Assembly: GCF_000302535.1 (NCBI RefSeq)
Contig: NC_018708.1
Span: forward strand, 4,588,001-4,652,000
Length of the DNA: 64,000 nucleotides
Source: Acidovorax sp. KKS102
GTDB lineage: Bacteria > Pseudomonadota > Gammaproteobacteria > Burkholderiales > Burkholderiaceae_C
Direction of reading: 5' to 3'
Positions 62,684-64,000 of this stretch are shown here, in pieces. The translations under genes were made by a program, and so were the position numbers. Position 1 is the first letter of the stretch, and every line of letters begins with the position of its first letter. The notes under the pieces are model-generated. The model was not told the DNA's origin. It made no database searches and was given only the letters and a program-made list of their open reading frames with translations.

Positions 62684-63305
62684 CGCCCCCTCCCTCTCGC
62701 CCCTGATCCACCTGGTAGACGACGATGCCGCCGTGCGCGAGGGCCTTGCCCTGCTCATCGGCACCGTGGGCCTGCGCGTGCAGACCTGGGCCGATCCGCA
62801 ATCGTTCATGGCGGGGTTCGACCGTGCCAGCATCGGCGCCATCGTGCTTGATGTGCGTATGCCTGGCATCAGCGGCCTCACGGTGCTGGAGCAGCTGCTG
62901 GCCCAGGGTGTGGACCAGCCCGTGATCCTGCTCACCGGCCACGGCACGGTGGAGATGTGCCGCCGCGCGTTCAAGACCGGGGCGGCCGAGTTTCTGGAAA
63001 AGCCGGTGGACGACGAGGTGCTGATCGAGGCCCTTCAAAACGCCGTGCGCCAGCATGTGCGCTCGCGCGAGCGCCACCAGGCCGACCAGCAGGCGCGCGA
63101 GCGTTTTGCGCAGCTCTCGGCCCGCGAGCGTGAAGTGCTGGGGCTGATCGTTGAAGGCCTCACCAACAAGGAAATCGGCCGGGCGCTGGAACTGTCGCCG
63201 CGCACGGTGGAAACGCACCGCGCCAACCTGTTCGCCAAGCTGGGGGCCGAGTCGCTGGCGCAACTGATCCGGCGGTATGCGGCGCTGGTGGATGCTGCAT
63301 CCTGA
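62673..63305 (+). CDS. LuxR/FixJ-type response regulator
   Basis: A 210-residue two-domain regulator. The receiver domain has acidic residues in HLVDDDAAVREG and the phosphoacceptor Asp60 in AIVLDVRMPGISG, with the conserved lysine in EFLEKPVDDE. The C-terminal HTH is REREVLGLIVEGLTNKEIGR with LSPRTVETHRANLFAKLG. It pairs with the kinase just upstream and probably acts on the gene downstream, where a palindrome lies. Confidence 0.94.
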   Translation: MTNSAPSLSPLIHLVDDDAAVREGLALLIGTVGLRVQTWADPQSFMAGFDRASIGAIVLDVRMPGISGLTVLEQLLAQGVDQPVILLTGHGTVEMCRRAFKTGAAEFLEKPVDDEVLIEALQNAVRQHVRSRERHQADQQARERFAQLSAREREVLGLIVEGLTNKEIGRALELSPRTVETHRANLFAKLGAESLAQLIRRYAALVDAAS

Positions 63306-63323
63306 ATCCGTCTGCAAAGGCCT

Positions 63324-63339
63324 TCCGTAGTTCTACGGA
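63324..63339. promoter_or_regulatory. Palindrome upstream of the HbpS-like gene
   Basis: TCCGTAG and CTACGGA, separated by two bases, form a 7-bp perfect inverted repeat 19 bases after the response regulator stop and 105 bases before the next start. It could be the regulator's binding site. It is also a possible weak terminator, but no U-tract follows. Confidence 0.5.
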
Positions 63340-63443
63340 GGCCCGCGCGTAGCCGCCCGAATGGCTGAAAACGGCGGCAATTTCTACAGTTCTCCCACGG
63401 CGCCACAAAGGGTGGCACCGACGCAAAAACACTGGAGAACACC

Positions 63444-63938
63444 ATGCCAAACCGCCTCGCCACCGTCGCCGCCCTCACCCTGTCCCTCATCGCCACCGCC
63501 GCCAGCGCCGAAGGCGTGCGCACGGAAAAGAATATGTCGCTGGACCTGGCCACGCAGATCGCCGCCCAGACCGTGGCCACCTGCACCGCCAACGGCTACG
63601 CCGTGACGGCCACCGTGGTGGACCGTGCCGGCACCGTGCGTGCCGTGCACCGCGCCGACAACGCGGGCCCCCACACGCTGGAAGCCAGCCGCCTCAAGGC
63701 CTACACCTCGGCATCGGCCAAGAACACCACGCTGGCCATGATGGAAGGCGCGCAGAAGAACCCCGCTGCAGCCAACCTGGTGAACATCCCCGGCTACCTG
63801 CTGCTGGGCGGCGGCGTGCCTGTGAAGGTGGGCAACGAAGTGATCGGTGCCGTGGGCGTGGGCGGTGCACCCGGTGGCCACCTGGACGAGCAATGCGCCG
63901 TGGCAGGCATCGCCAAGGTGCAGGATCTGCTGAAGTAA
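63444..63938 (+). CDS. Exported GlcG/HbpS-family (DUF336) protein
   Basis: A 164-residue secreted protein. Signal peptide residues 1-22 (ATVAALTLSLIATAASA) precede a GlcG/HbpS domain: MSLDLATQIAAQTVATCTAN, VVDRAGTVRAVHRADNAGPH, and GGVPVKVGNEVIGAVGVGGA. HbpS of Streptomyces is an extracellular haem-binding protein that controls the neighbouring kinase SenS. Here too it lies beside a two-component system. Haem binding in this protein is not shown. GGAGA lies upstream of the ATG. Confidence 0.88.
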   Translation: MPNRLATVAALTLSLIATAASAEGVRTEKNMSLDLATQIAAQTVATCTANGYAVTATVVDRAGTVRAVHRADNAGPHTLEASRLKAYTSASAKNTTLAMMEGAQKNPAAANLVNIPGYLLLGGGVPVKVGNEVIGAVGVGGAPGGHLDEQCAVAGIAKVQDLLK

Positions 63939-63979
63939 TCACCCGTCCTCACCCCCAACGCACGCCATCGGAGGCCCCC

Positions 63980-64000
63980 ATGAAGCCCTGGAACCTTGTT
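63980..64000 (+). CDS. Start of a further gene, cut by the window end
   Basis: An ATG with GGAGG 6 bases upstream opens a frame MKPWNLV that runs off the window. It follows the HbpS-like gene by 41 bases and probably belongs to the same transcript. Nothing more can be said of its product. Confidence 0.5.

Overview
The window looks like chromosome of a high-GC betaproteobacterium of the family Comamonadaceae, close to Acidovorax. This rests on protein character, on gene neighbourhoods (phoH-ybeY, a split ruvA/ruvB, folB expected next to ttcA), and on several families of palindromic intergenic repeats typical of that family. No taxonomic search could be run, so the genus is inference.

Left backbone (1-26065). 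The 3' end of an acyl-CoA ligase gene is followed by a terminator and a complete ribose operon (rbsB, rbsA, rbsC, rbsR, rbsK, rbsD). A double LacI-type operator precedes it and two long hairpin repeats lie inside it. Next come housekeeping genes: a metallo-beta-lactamase fold hydrolase, a DUF4124 protein, a lytic transglycosylase, 5-formyl-THF cyclo-ligase, a glutathione transferase, a NIPSNAP protein, CCA tRNA nucleotidyltransferase and a GNAT acetyltransferase. At 14821-18699 lies a metal-stress locus. An ECF sigma factor (SigF type) and its membrane anti-sigma (NrsF/DUF1109) are divergent from a bufferin RiPP operon: DUF2282 precursor, DUF692 MNIO enzyme, DUF2063 partner and DoxX protein. 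Both divergent promoters carry GTAACC-N16-CGAA. Thioredoxin 2, a trehalose module (otsB, GH15 hydrolase, otsA), a MidA-like methyltransferase, a pteridine reductase-like SDR and folB complete this part.

Island (about 26066-46841). Some 20.8 kb appears inserted between folB and ttcA. One module has an aldehyde dehydrogenase, an SDR, a TRAP transporter, a di-iron fatty-acid-hydroxylase-like protein, and TetR and AraC regulators. The second module has the gene set of furan-2-carboxylate / 2,5-furandicarboxylate catabolism (hmf). It holds a UbiD/UbiX decarboxylase pair, an acyl-CoA ligase, a three-subunit molybdenum hydroxylase whose large subunit is fused to a CoxG domain, a crotonase-type hydrolase, a Bug solute receptor and a divergent LysR regulator. 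A broken IS4-type transposase marks the right edge. The dispersed repeat of the backbone was not found inside the island.

Right backbone (46842-64000). Genes here are ttcA, a DUF4136 lipoprotein, a histidine phosphatase, a DSD1-like PLP enzyme and a sterol-desaturase/YhhN fusion. They are followed by ruvB, a frameshifted carbonic-anhydrase-like gene without zinc ligands, ruvA, phoH, ybeY, a TauE/SafE exporter, an MFS permease, UspA, dtd and a CDF metal transporter. A two-component system beside a secreted HbpS/GlcG-like protein ends the window.
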